Shown here: positions 8,194-14,417 of the stretch, in pieces
Numbering within the stretch: position 1 is the first letter of the stretch
How the letters are laid out: each line of letters begins with the position of its first letter
NCBI GenBank assembly: GCA_946408865.1
Contig: CAMJTZ010000005.1
Span: 1-30,484 of the forward strand
DNA: 30,484 nucleotides
DNA from: an uncultured Clostridia bacterium
Lineage (GTDB): Bacteria; Bacillota_A; Clostridia; Christensenellales; Aristaeellaceae
Direction of reading: 5' to 3'
The notes under the pieces: generated by a model
What the model saw: the letters and a program-made list of their open reading frames with translations, nothing else
Databases searched by the model: none
Told to the model about the DNA's origin: nothing
Program-made: the position numbers and the translations under genes

Positions 8194-8349
8194 ATGAAAC
8201 ATATTCAGACCCTGAACACCCGTGATCTGTGCGAGAGCGCGAAGAACGGCGGCTGCGGCGAATGCCAGACGTCCTGCCAGTCCGCGTGCAAGACCAGCTG
8301 CGGTATCGCCAACCAGAAGTGCGAGAACAAGGAAGAGAAGGATAACTGA
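8194..8349 (+). CDS. SCIFF ranthipeptide precursor (six-cysteines-in-forty-five family)
   Basis: This 51-residue peptide is the substrate of the radical SAM maturase encoded just downstream; in the SCIFF family the enzyme installs a Cys-to-Thr-type thioether cross-link, and the family is near-universal in Clostridia. The leader MKHIQTLNTR and the core CGECQTSCQSACKTSC are the family hallmarks. ATG at 8194 is chosen over the in-frame ATG at 8188 because GGAGG (8180-8184) lies 9 bases from 8194 but only 3 from 8188, and because family members begin MKHI. The usual six cysteines correspond to residues 21, 24, 28, 32, 36 and 43. An extra cysteine lies at residue 13 in the leader, giving seven. 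The C-terminal tail is charged. A terminator follows before the maturase gene. The biological role of SCIFF is unknown. Confidence 0.95.
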   Translation: MKHIQTLNTRDLCESAKNGGCGECQTSCQSACKTSCGIANQKCENKEEKDN

Positions 8350-8363
8350 TTCCAGTCTGTTCC

Positions 8364-8388
8364 TGCCGCCGTCAGGCGGCATTTTTTT
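8364..8388 (+). terminator. Rho-independent terminator between SCIFF peptide and maturase
   Basis: Arms TGCCGCC (8364-8370) and GGCGGCA (8375-8381) with a GTCA loop, followed by seven T. No separate promoter is obvious in the 17 bases before the maturase start, so read-through probably supplies the maturase at a lower level than the peptide. Confidence 0.85.
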
Positions 8389-8405
8389 GATACGGGGAGA
8401 AAAAA

Positions 8406-9782
8406 ATGATTCATCGTTTTCAAATGGACGGCCGGTATGTTGTGATCGACACCTGCTCCGGCAGCGTACACGCCGTGGACCGGATTGCCTGGGAGATGAT
8501 CGGGGCATACGAAACCGCGGGACGGGAGGAACTGATTGCCCGGATGCAGGCGCAGACCGGGGAGGATCCCGCCGAGCTGGCCGAATGCTACGACCAGATT
8601 ACGGAACTGAAGGAAGCGGGAAAGCTTTTTTCGCCGGACACGTTCGAAAACATGGCCGGGGAGCTGAAAAGGCGGACCTCCGGCGTGGTAAAGGCCCTGT
8701 GCCTGCACGTCGCGCACACCTGCAACCTGAACTGCGCCTACTGCTTTGCCAGCCAGGGAAAATACCACGGGGAGCGGGCGCTCATGTCCTTCGAAACCGG
8801 GAAGGCGGCGCTGGATTTCCTGGTGGCGCATTCCGGAAACCGGCGGAACCTGGAAGTAGACTTCTTCGGCGGGGAACCGCTGATGAACTTTGACGTCGTG
8901 AAACAGCTGGTGGCGTACGCCCGGAGCATCGAGAAGGAGCACGGGAAGAACTTCCGCTTCACGCTGACGACCAACGGGCTGCTGATTGACGACGACGTGA
9001 TTGACTTCGCGAACCGGGAAATGAGCAACGTGGTGCTGAGCCTCGACGGGCGGAAGGAGATTCACGACCGGTACCGGGTGGACTACGCCGGAAACGGGAG
9101 CTGGGAGCGCATCGTGCCGAAGTTTCAGAAGCTGGTCAGGGCCCGGGGAGGAAAGAACTACTACATGCGCGGCACGTTCACGCACGCGAATCCGGACTTT
9201 CTCGAAGACATCCGGACGATGCTGGACCTGGGCTTCACGGAGCTGAGCATGGAGCCGGTGGTCTGCGCGGAAGGGGATCCGGAGGCGCTGACGCAGGAAG
9301 ACCTTCCGGTGGTCATGAAACAGTACGAGGACCTTGCCCGGCTGATGATTGAGCGGAAGAAGGAAGGACGCCCCTTCACCTTCTACCACTACATGCTGGA
9401 CCTGACGGGCGGGCCGTGCATCTACAAGCGGATTTCCGGATGCGGATCCGGAACGGAATACATGGCGGTCACCCCCTGGGGCGACCTGTATCCCTGCCAC
9501 CAGTTTGTCGGGGAGGAGCATTTCCGGCTGGGCGACGTATGGAACGGCGTGACGAACGAAAAGGTGCAGGATGAGTTTGCCGGATGCAACGTATACGCGC
9601 GGGAGGAATGCCGCGACTGCTGGGCCAAACTGTATTGCTCCGGCGGATGCGCGGCGAACGCCTACCACGCGACGGGATCCGTGCGCGGCGTATACCGCTA
9701 CGGGTGCGAACTGTTCCGCAAGCGCATGGAATGCGCGATCATGCTGCAGGTTGCCGAACAGACGGACGGGGGCGAAGCATGA
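8406..9782 (+). CDS. Thioether-forming SCIFF peptide maturase (radical SAM/SPASM)
   Basis: A 458-residue radical SAM enzyme that modifies the SCIFF peptide encoded upstream. Residues 1-95 form the peptide-recognition (RRE-like) region typical of SCIFF maturases (start MIHRFQMDGRYVVIDTCSG). The radical SAM barrel carries the [4Fe-4S] motif CNLNCAYC with Cys106, Cys110 and Cys113, and the SAM-binding GGEPL near 155-159. The C-terminal SPASM domain supplies many further cysteines (338, 346, 364, 394, 402, 405, 411, 415, 434 and 443), including CRDCWAKLYCSGGC, consistent with two auxiliary clusters. The best-studied relative is CteB of Clostridium thermocellum. The start follows GGGGAGA. The stop overlaps the next start in an ATGA junction, so the downstream decarboxylase is translationally coupled. 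The gene looks intact. Confidence 0.95.
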   Translation: MIHRFQMDGRYVVIDTCSGSVHAVDRIAWEMIGAYETAGREELIARMQAQTGEDPAELAECYDQITELKEAGKLFSPDTFENMAGELKRRTSGVVKALCLHVAHTCNLNCAYCFASQGKYHGERALMSFETGKAALDFLVAHSGNRRNLEVDFFGGEPLMNFDVVKQLVAYARSIEKEHGKNFRFTLTTNGLLIDDDVIDFANREMSNVVLSLDGRKEIHDRYRVDYAGNGSWERIVPKFQKLVRARGGKNYYMRGTFTHANPDFLEDIRTMLDLGFTELSMEPVVCAEGDPEALTQEDLPVVMKQYEDLARLMIERKKEGRPFTFYHYMLDLTGGPCIYKRISGCGSGTEYMAVTPWGDLYPCHQFVGEEHFRLGDVWNGVTNEKVQDEFAGCNVYAREECRDCWAKLYCSGGCAANAYHATGSVRGVYRYGCELFRKRMECAIMLQVAEQTDGGEA

Positions 9783-11119
9783 GGACGCCGGTCTGCGACT
9801 TCCTGCAGAAATACAGTGCCTCCGGTACGGTGCGGATGCATATGCCGGGCCACAAAGGCAAACCGGAGACAGGCTGCGACGCCCGCGACCTGACGGAGAT
9901 CGAAGGAGCGGATGAGCTGTACAGGGCGCGGGGAATTATCCGGGAAAGCGAGGAAAACGCTGCCGCCCTCTTCGGAAGCGGGAGGACGGTTTACTCCGCG
10001 GAAGGCTCCTCGCTGTGCATCCGGGCGATGCTGTACCTGGCGTCTCTGCGGGCGGCGGAAAAGAAGATCCCGCGCAGGATCCTGGCCGGACGGAACGCCC
10101 ACAAAACGCTGATGACCGCCGCGGCACTGCTGGACATCGACATCGACTGGGTTTACCCGGAAGAGGAGGAAGGCCTCCTGTCCTGCAGGCTGACGGCGGA
10201 AAAAATAACCCGGAGACTGAATGAAAAAGCGTATATGGCGGCGTACATCACGACGCCGGACTATCTGGGGCAGATGAACCCGGTCCGCGGAATTGCGGAG
10301 GCGTGCCACGCGAAGGGCGTGCCGCTGCTGGCGGACAACGCGCACGGGGCGTACCTGCGCTTTCTGGAGGAGGACCGGCACCCGCTTACCGAAGGGGCGG
10401 ACCTTTGCTGCGACTCCGCGCACAAGACGCTGCCCTGCCTGACGGGCGCCGCGTATCTGCATATCTCCAAAGCCGCGCCGGCCTCCTTCGCGGCGGACGC
10501 GGAGCGGGCCATGGCGCTGTTTGCCTCCACCAGCCCGTCCTACCTGATTCTGGAATCGCTGGACCGGGCGAACGCGATGCTCGCCGGAGGGCTGCCGGGA
10601 AAAATCCGGGCCGCCGCGGCCAGAACGGCAGCGCTGCGGGAAACGCTCCGCGCCCGGGGATGGGAGACGGCGGGCGACGAGGCGATGAAGCTGACGCTGC
10701 GCCCGAAGCCGTACGGATACACCGGGACGGAGACCGCGGAGATCCTGCGGCGCAGCGGGATCGAGTGCGAATACGCCGATCCGGACCACACGGTGCTGAT
10801 GCCTTCCGCCGAAACCGGGGAGGAGGAATGGGACCGCGCGGGCGCGGCGATCGTCAGGATCCCGCGGCGGAAAGCGATCCCGGAGGAAATTCCCGCCCTG
10901 CGGCCGCCGGAGAAGGCGATGAGCGTCCGGCAGGCCATGTTCTCCCCGGCGGAGCGGATTCCCGCGGGGCAGGCGGTCGGCAGGATCATGGCTGATCCGT
11001 GCGCGGGATGCCCGCCGGCGGTGCCCGCGGTGGCGGCCGGGGAAAGAATCGGGGAGGACGCCGTGCGGGTTTTCCGCTATTACGGCATCCGGGAATGCAC
11101 GGTCGTCCGAGAAGAATGA
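9779..11119 (+). CDS. PLP-dependent Orn/Lys/Arg decarboxylase family protein
   Basis: A 446-residue fold-type I PLP enzyme of the Orn/Lys/Arg decarboxylase (SpeA/YaaO) family, predicted to decarboxylate a basic amino acid to a polyamine precursor. The family start pattern RMHMPGHKGK is at about 19-28, ADELYRARGIIRESE follows, and the PLP-binding lysine is Lys216 in DSAHKTLPCLTGAAYL, with ADNAHGAYL earlier in the barrel. The C-terminal small domain is present (IPRRKAIPEEIPALRPPEKA). It is shorter than inducible enteric decarboxylases and resembles the Bacillus YaaO class. The start ATG overlaps the SCIFF maturase stop by 4 bases. Substrate (arginine, lysine or ornithine) is not decidable here. 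No terminator is visible in the 40 bases after the stop. Confidence 0.85.
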   Translation: MRTPVCDFLQKYSASGTVRMHMPGHKGKPETGCDARDLTEIEGADELYRARGIIRESEENAAALFGSGRTVYSAEGSSLCIRAMLYLASLRAAEKKIPRRILAGRNAHKTLMTAAALLDIDIDWVYPEEEEGLLSCRLTAEKITRRLNEKAYMAAYITTPDYLGQMNPVRGIAEACHAKGVPLLADNAHGAYLRFLEEDRHPLTEGADLCCDSAHKTLPCLTGAAYLHISKAAPASFAADAERAMALFASTSPSYLILESLDRANAMLAGGLPGKIRAAAARTAALRETLRARGWETAGDEAMKLTLRPKPYGYTGTETAEILRRSGIECEYADPDHTVLMPSAETGEEEWDRAGAAIVRIPRRKAIPEEIPALRPPEKAMSVRQAMFSPAERIPAGQAVGRIMADPCAGCPPAVPAVAAGERIGEDAVRVFRYYGIRECTVVREE

Positions 11120-11159
11120 AACCGGCGGAATGTATCCCAAAATAAACGTGTTGTTCCCC

Positions 11160-11188
11160 TTGCAAATCAACAGGTGTTCTGCTATAAT
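11160..11188 (+). promoter_or_regulatory. Promoter of the rpsF-ssb-rpsR operon
   Basis: TTGCAA (11160-11165) and a consensus TATAAT (11183-11188) with a 17-base spacer, about 60 bases before the rpsF start. This is one of the clearest sigma-70 promoters in the window. Confidence 0.85.
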
Positions 11189-11205
11189 CCCTAATCGGCA
11201 CATCC

Positions 11206-11236
11206 TTGCGCTGCAGGAAGCAGCGCCAAAAGTCCG
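11206..11236 (+). promoter_or_regulatory. Candidate S6:S18 autoregulatory leader hairpin before rpsF
   Basis: In the 5' untranslated region, GCGCTGC (11208-11214) and GCAGCGC (11220-11226) form a seven-pair stem with an AGGAA loop; two further pairs form past a bulged C. A CCG triplet follows at 11234-11236, just before the GAGGAGGTGA ribosome binding site. In many bacteria the S6:S18 complex binds a structured rpsF leader with a conserved CCG and represses translation. The hairpin is seen; its identity as that element is inferred. Confidence 0.45.
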
Positions 11237-11251
11237 TGAGGAGGTGAAAGA

Positions 11252-11710
11252 ATGATGAACAGGTATGAAATGATCTACATCATCGACGCCGATCTGGAGG
11301 AAGCCGCCCGTAAGGAACTGATCGAGAAGGTTTCCGCGCTGATCACAAACAACGGTGGTGAGATCGAAAAGGTCGATGAAACATGGGGCAAGCGCCGCCT
11401 GGCCTATGCGATCGACTACAAGACCGAAGGCTGGTACGTACTGGTGACCTTCCAGGCACCCGCCGAACTGCCCCGCGAGCTCGAGCGTAACCTGCAGATC
11501 AACGAGAGCGTGCTCCGTTATCTGGTCGTGAAGCTGGTCGAGAAGCGCTCTGCTGTGAAGCCGCGCGCCAACAGGCCCGCTCCCATGGAAGCTCCCGCCG
11601 ACGTGACCGCTCCTGAAGAAGCGCCCGCCGCCGAAGAAGCTCCCGCGGAAGAAGCGGCTCCTGCTGAAGAAGCGCCTGCAGCAGAAGAGACCCCCGCTGA
11701 CGCAGAGTAA
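11252..11710 (+). CDS. rpsF: 30S ribosomal protein S6 with Ala/Glu/Pro-rich C-terminal tail
   Basis: S6 binds 16S rRNA in the platform of the 30S subunit with S18. Residues 1-97 are the usual ferredoxin-like fold: MNRYEMIYIIDADLEE at the start, GGEIEKVDETWGKRRLAYAI in the middle, and ESVLRYLVVKLVEK near the end of the core. The remaining 50 or so residues (about 105-152) are an acidic low-complexity tail made of repeated APAEE/APAAEE units, making the protein 152 residues instead of roughly 95-100. ATG at 11252 is adopted; ATG at 11255 is equally possible and fits the MNRYE start seen in relatives, with GGAGGTG 8 bases away. It is first in the classical S6-SSB-S18 operon, 20 bases before ssb. 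Confidence 0.95.
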   Translation: MMNRYEMIYIIDADLEEAARKELIEKVSALITNNGGEIEKVDETWGKRRLAYAIDYKTEGWYVLVTFQAPAELPRELERNLQINESVLRYLVVKLVEKRSAVKPRANRPAPMEAPADVTAPEEAPAAEEAPAEEAAPAEEAPAAEETPADAE

Positions 11711-11730
11711 GATCCAAGAGGAGAAGAAAG

Positions 11731-12165
11731 ATGAACAAGCTGACGATTATCGGAAATCTGACACGTGATCCTGAACTTCGCACCACATCCACCGGCGTCA
11801 ATGTATGCGACTTCACCGTTGCGGTGAACCGCAGGAACCGTAACCGGGACGCCCAGAACGGACAGCCGGAAGCTGATTTCTTCCGCGTATCCGCCTGGCG
11901 CGAACGCGGCGAGCTGTGCGCGAAGTATCTGGCCAAAGGCCGCAAGGTCTGCGTGATCGGGCCGGTCAGCGTACGCACCTATCAGGCGAACGACGGGACG
12001 ACCCGCGCCAGCCTGGAAGTGACGGCTGATGAAGTTGAATTCCTTTCTTCCCGCAACGACGCGGACGCCGCCGGCGGCTACAGCGCCCCCGCGGCAGACG
12101 CTCCCTCTGCAGAACCCCAGGCAGCCGGCTTCACTGCGGTGGAGACCGACGAACTGCCTTTCTAA
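11731..12165 (+). CDS. ssb: Single-stranded DNA-binding protein
   Basis: SSB coats single-stranded DNA in replication, recombination and repair as a tetramer. The 144-residue protein has the OB fold at about 1-105 (MNKLTIIGNLTRDPELRTT at the start, FTVAVNR, DFFRVSAWRERGELCAKYL and GPVSVRTYQ), a short Ala/Pro linker, and the acidic tip DELPF that recruits partner proteins. The preceding GAGGAG site and the position between rpsF and rpsR match the standard bacterial operon. RecO, encoded at the left of this window, is one of its known partners in Bacillota. Nothing unusual is seen. Confidence 0.97.
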   Translation: MNKLTIIGNLTRDPELRTTSTGVNVCDFTVAVNRRNRNRDAQNGQPEADFFRVSAWRERGELCAKYLAKGRKVCVIGPVSVRTYQANDGTTRASLEVTADEVEFLSSRNDADAAGGYSAPAADAPSAEPQAAGFTAVETDELPF

Positions 12166-12190
12166 CGCTGAGTAAGGAGGATAAAGCCCT

Positions 12191-12448
12191 ATGTCTGAAG
12201 ATCGTGGCGAAAGAAGGCCGCGCCCCCGCGGAGGACGCCGTCCCCGCCGGAAGGTTTGCAGCTTCTGCGTAGATAAGATCGAATACATCGATTACAAGGA
12301 TATCAATCGCCTGCGCCGCTTCACCAACGAACGCGGCAAGATCCTGCCCCGCCGGATGAGCGGCAACTGCGCCAAGCATCAGCGTCAGCTGAGCGAGGCC
12401 ATCAAGCGCGCACGTGCCATCGCGCTGATGCCCTACACGGTGGATTGA
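12191..12448 (+). CDS. rpsR: 30S ribosomal protein S18 (cysteine-containing form)
   Basis: S18 joins S6 on the platform of the small ribosomal subunit. This 85-residue form has an Arg-rich start, then CSFC (Cys23, Cys26), the conserved core [19 protein letters not shown] and a second pair NCAKH (Cys60, His63). The four residues together resemble the zinc-binding version of S18 found in many Bacillota. The AAGGAGG site lies well before the ATG. It closes the rpsF-ssb-rpsR operon and is followed within about 10 bases by a bidirectional terminator. Confidence 0.96.
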   Translation: MSEDRGERRPRPRGGRRPRRKVCSFCVDKIEYIDYKDINRLRRFTNERGKILPRRMSGNCAKHQRQLSEAIKRARAIALMPYTVD

Positions 12449-12458
12449 GTTCCAAACG

Positions 12459-12489
12459 AAAACTGCTCCGAGTGATCAGAGCAGTTTTT
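12459..12489. terminator. Bidirectional terminator between rpsR and the Dabb gene
   Basis: A ten-pair stem, AAAACTGCTC (12459-12468) with GAGCAGTTTT (12479-12488), ends in a T run on the plus strand and in TTTTCGTTT on the minus strand. It lies between the convergent rpsR and Dabb-domain genes. Confidence 0.92.
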
Positions 12490-12504
12490 CTGTGCCCTTT
12501 TTTC

Positions 12505-12798
12505 TTATTCCGGGATCTCGTAGTCGCAGGCGACAGAGGCGCTGCGAACTTCATGCATCCGTTTTTTGACCGGCATGTGTACCGGATGGGTCTGGTAGGC
12601 ATCAAAGGCTTCCCGGTTTTCGAACTCGGTGATCAGGGCCAGGTCATAGGAGCGTTCGCTGTGCAGGAAATCCGCACCGGCCTCCAGGCTGACCATACCT
12701 TCGATCTTTCCTTTCATGCCATAGAAGTTTTTTACGAGCTGCGGGATTTCATCCCTGAATTCATCCTTGATTTTGAACATCACGATATGGCGGATCAT
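12505..12798 (-). CDS. Dabb (stress-responsive A/B barrel) domain protein
   Basis: A 97-residue cytosolic protein of the dimeric alpha-beta barrel (Dabb) family; members bind small molecules or act as small enzymes, and most bacterial ones have no known function. The start is IRHIVMFKIKDEFRD, typical of the family, followed by a central LEAGADFLHSERSYDLALITEF and the ending HPVHMPVKKRMHEV, which matches the usual Dabb pattern of a conserved His near 'hp.H'. ATG at 12798 is chosen because AAAGGAGGAAAA sits just upstream; the frame is open 15 codons further but no site supports that. The first 38 bases overlap the end of the zinc-ribbon membrane protein gene, so the two are probably translationally coupled. 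Confidence 0.85.
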   Translation of the reverse strand: MIRHIVMFKIKDEFRDEIPQLVKNFYGMKGKIEGMVSLEAGADFLHSERSYDLALITEFENREAFDAYQTHPVHMPVKKRMHEVRSASVACDYEIPE

Positions 12799-13414
12799 TG
12801 TTTTCCTCCTTTTCTGTGTCAACGGGCACCGGGATTGGTTCATGGAGCCTGTTCCAGGCCTGTTTTGCGATCTCGGGGAGTAATCTGTAAAGGACCATCA
12901 GGTCGCCGTTTTTCCGTTTCAGCGTCTTTTCACTGACCGGGATATAGGTCAGGTCGTTGTCGCCCTCTTTTTTCGGCGCTTCGGCGGTGAACACGTCCCA
13001 CGCCGCTTCCTCAAGCGCCTCACCCTCAGGCAGGGCACGGAGGGAACGTTCCTTTTCCTTTGCGTTCCTGACTGCGTCGATTGTGCCGAGCAGCCCGCAG
13101 ATCATTGCGGCAATGCCGAGCAGCACGAATACCCTGTTCCCCTCTATAAAAAGGAAAGCAGAGGCCATCAGCAGAAGCCCAGCGGCGAAAACCGCGCCGA
13201 AAACCGCCAGCTGCTTTCGTATCGCCCGGAACGGGTTCAGCGAAAGGTCCAGGCTCTCCCGCGCACAGCGTTCACATACGCCGCGCTCCAGCTCATTCCC
13301 GAGGGCCTGGACGCGTTTTTCACCGGAGAGGCTCCGGACATGGAGCGTTCGGACTTCCAGGGCTTTGACGGTCCGGGCGGCGGTAGCGCCGCAGCGGATA
13401 CACGGATGATTCAC
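12761..13414 (-). CDS. Zinc-ribbon-like membrane protein of unknown function
   Basis: No named family is recognised. The 217-residue protein has two CxxC pairs at Cys5/Cys8 and Cys47/Cys50 in the first 50 residues (a zinc-ribbon layout), then two membrane helices at about 69-91 and 94-115, then a charged cytoplasmic tail of about 100 residues. GTG at 13414 is preferred because AGGAAGG lies 9 bases upstream; an in-frame ATG at 13423 directly abuts that site and is less likely. The C-terminal 38 bases overlap the Dabb gene. It lies downstream of the STAS/ATPase-like pair but is separated from it by a terminator hairpin, so it may have its own promoter, which I could not define. Confidence 0.7.
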   Translation of the reverse strand: MNHPCIRCGATAARTVKALEVRTLHVRSLSGEKRVQALGNELERGVCERCARESLDLSLNPFRAIRKQLAVFGAVFAAGLLLMASAFLFIEGNRVFVLLGIAAMICGLLGTIDAVRNAKEKERSLRALPEGEALEEAAWDVFTAEAPKKEGDNDLTYIPVSEKTLKRKNGDLMVLYRLLPEIAKQAWNRLHEPIPVPVDTEKEENNDPPYRDVQNQG

Positions 13415-13436
13415 GGCGCACATCCTTCCTGCATCA

Positions 13437-13475
13437 GAATAAAGGCGGCGGAGAAGTCAGCGCTTCCCCGCCGCC
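13437..13475 (-). terminator. Terminator after the STAS gene
   Basis: Read on the minus strand, GGCGGCGGGGAAG (13463-13475) pairs with CTTCTCCGCCGCC (13444-13456) around a CGCTGA loop and is followed by TTTATTCT. One mismatch interrupts a 13-base stem. Confidence 0.7.
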
Positions 13476-13496
13476 CGGTGAACGGGGTCGTAACGG

Positions 13497-13793
13497 TCAT
13501 TCAAATTTGAACATGTCAGACAGACCTGTTACCTTGAAGACTTCCCTGATCAGCGGGTTGGCGTTCACGATCCGGACGCCCTCCTTGTCCTTCAGGGCAT
13601 TCAGCGCGGACAGGAATACCCGAAGTCCCGCGGAGGAGACATAGTCGAGCTTGCTGCAGTCGACGACCAGTCCGGTGATGGAAGGATAGTTCTTTTTCAG
13701 GAACTCATACAGTTCGGGGGAGGACAGGGTATCAAGCCGGCCCTCCGGAACGATGGTAAGGATATCGCCGTTACGGGATTCATTGATAGTCAT
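13497..13793 (-). CDS. STAS-domain anti-sigma factor antagonist
   Basis: A 98-residue single STAS domain of the SpoIIAA/RsbV type, which in partner switching binds an anti-sigma kinase unless phosphorylated. The fold is complete: GDILTIVPEGRLDTLSSPELYEF at the start, GLVVDCSKLDYVSSAGLRVF in the middle and VRIVNANPLIREVFKVTGL near the end. The likely phosphoserine is Ser53 or Ser54 in DYVSSAGL, just before the characteristic AGL. AAGGAGGT lies 9 bases before the ATG at 13793. It is 30 bases downstream of the ATPase-like gene, in the same orientation, the expected pairing. No sigma factor lies beside it. A terminator follows. Confidence 0.88.
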   Translation of the reverse strand: MTINESRNGDILTIVPEGRLDTLSSPELYEFLKKNYPSITGLVVDCSKLDYVSSAGLRVFLSALNALKDKEGVRIVNANPLIREVFKVTGLSDMFKFE

Positions 13794-13823
13794 AACGGAA
13801 GCACCTCCTTATTTTGCGGATGA

Positions 13824-14360
13824 TCAAAACTGCTTGGTCGCGACAAGGTCCACCACGCCACTCTTGATGCTGATACTGACCTTATCTGTAATGGACAGCA
13901 GGACGGAACGTTCAAACTTGTCCCACTTCGGGCCGGAAATGACGGCGTCGGTTATATCGGCTGCCTGGGAGGAATAGGATTCACTGCTGTAATACTGGTC
14001 GATATCCTTGCCCACGGACAGCGCCTGTACAAAAATTTCCCGCAGCGTGCCGAGGAAACCTTTGACGGCATCATTTTTGCCGGTGGAAGTGGACTGGATC
14101 AGTTCGCCGCGCTGTACATTGCCGAGTTTCTGCCTGGCAGAAAGGTGGAACGTAAAGAAGGAACCTTCCTTTTCCAGCCAGAATTCCGCATTGTTCACAT
14201 CACCGGTGATGCTGTTGAACATGGAGAGGATTTCCTCCGTGATCAGGCAAAGCTGGAGGCGGTCTTCCTCATTCAGTTCTGCTCCTATCTGTTCGGTCTC
14301 AAGGCCTGCATCCCTGAAACCGTTACCGGCGGAATGAATTGCGATCATTTTTGATTTCAT
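13824..14360 (-). CDS. Possible degenerate ATPase (RsbW-like) partner of the STAS protein
   Basis: This 178-residue protein has no clear family by motif; its place before a STAS gene suggests an anti-sigma kinase-like role. The helix RLQLCLITEEILSMFNSI (about 34-51) occupies the place of the N box of HATPases (an E-x-x-x-N pattern that coordinates Mg-ATP), but the Asn is not at the expected spacing. The following beta-hairpin (AEFWLEKEGSFFTFHLSA) is where the D-x-G-x-G motif would follow, and I see none. Residues 100-178 are charged and unassigned, without membrane segments. The ATG at 14360 follows AAAGGGG by 8 bases. It lies 57 bases downstream of the transporter gene. The ATPase relation is inference; alternatives are a non-kinase scaffold or a new STAS-binding protein. 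Confidence 0.5.
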   Translation of the reverse strand: MKSKMIAIHSAGNGFRDAGLETEQIGAELNEEDRLQLCLITEEILSMFNSITGDVNNAEFWLEKEGSFFTFHLSARQKLGNVQRGELIQSTSTGKNDAVKGFLGTLREIFVQALSVGKDIDQYYSSESYSSQAADITDAVISGPKWDKFERSVLLSITDKVSISIKSGVVDLVATKQF

Positions 14361-14417
14361 ATTTTCAACCCCTTTCGAATTAACCCATGCTGACCATGGT
14401 CGCTATGACTGAAACAG

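Noticed and set aside
9584..9778. An upstream extension of the decarboxylase frame within the maturase gene
   Set aside because: The SPASM cysteines of the maturase occupy the region; the ATGA overlap at 9779 marks the decarboxylase start.
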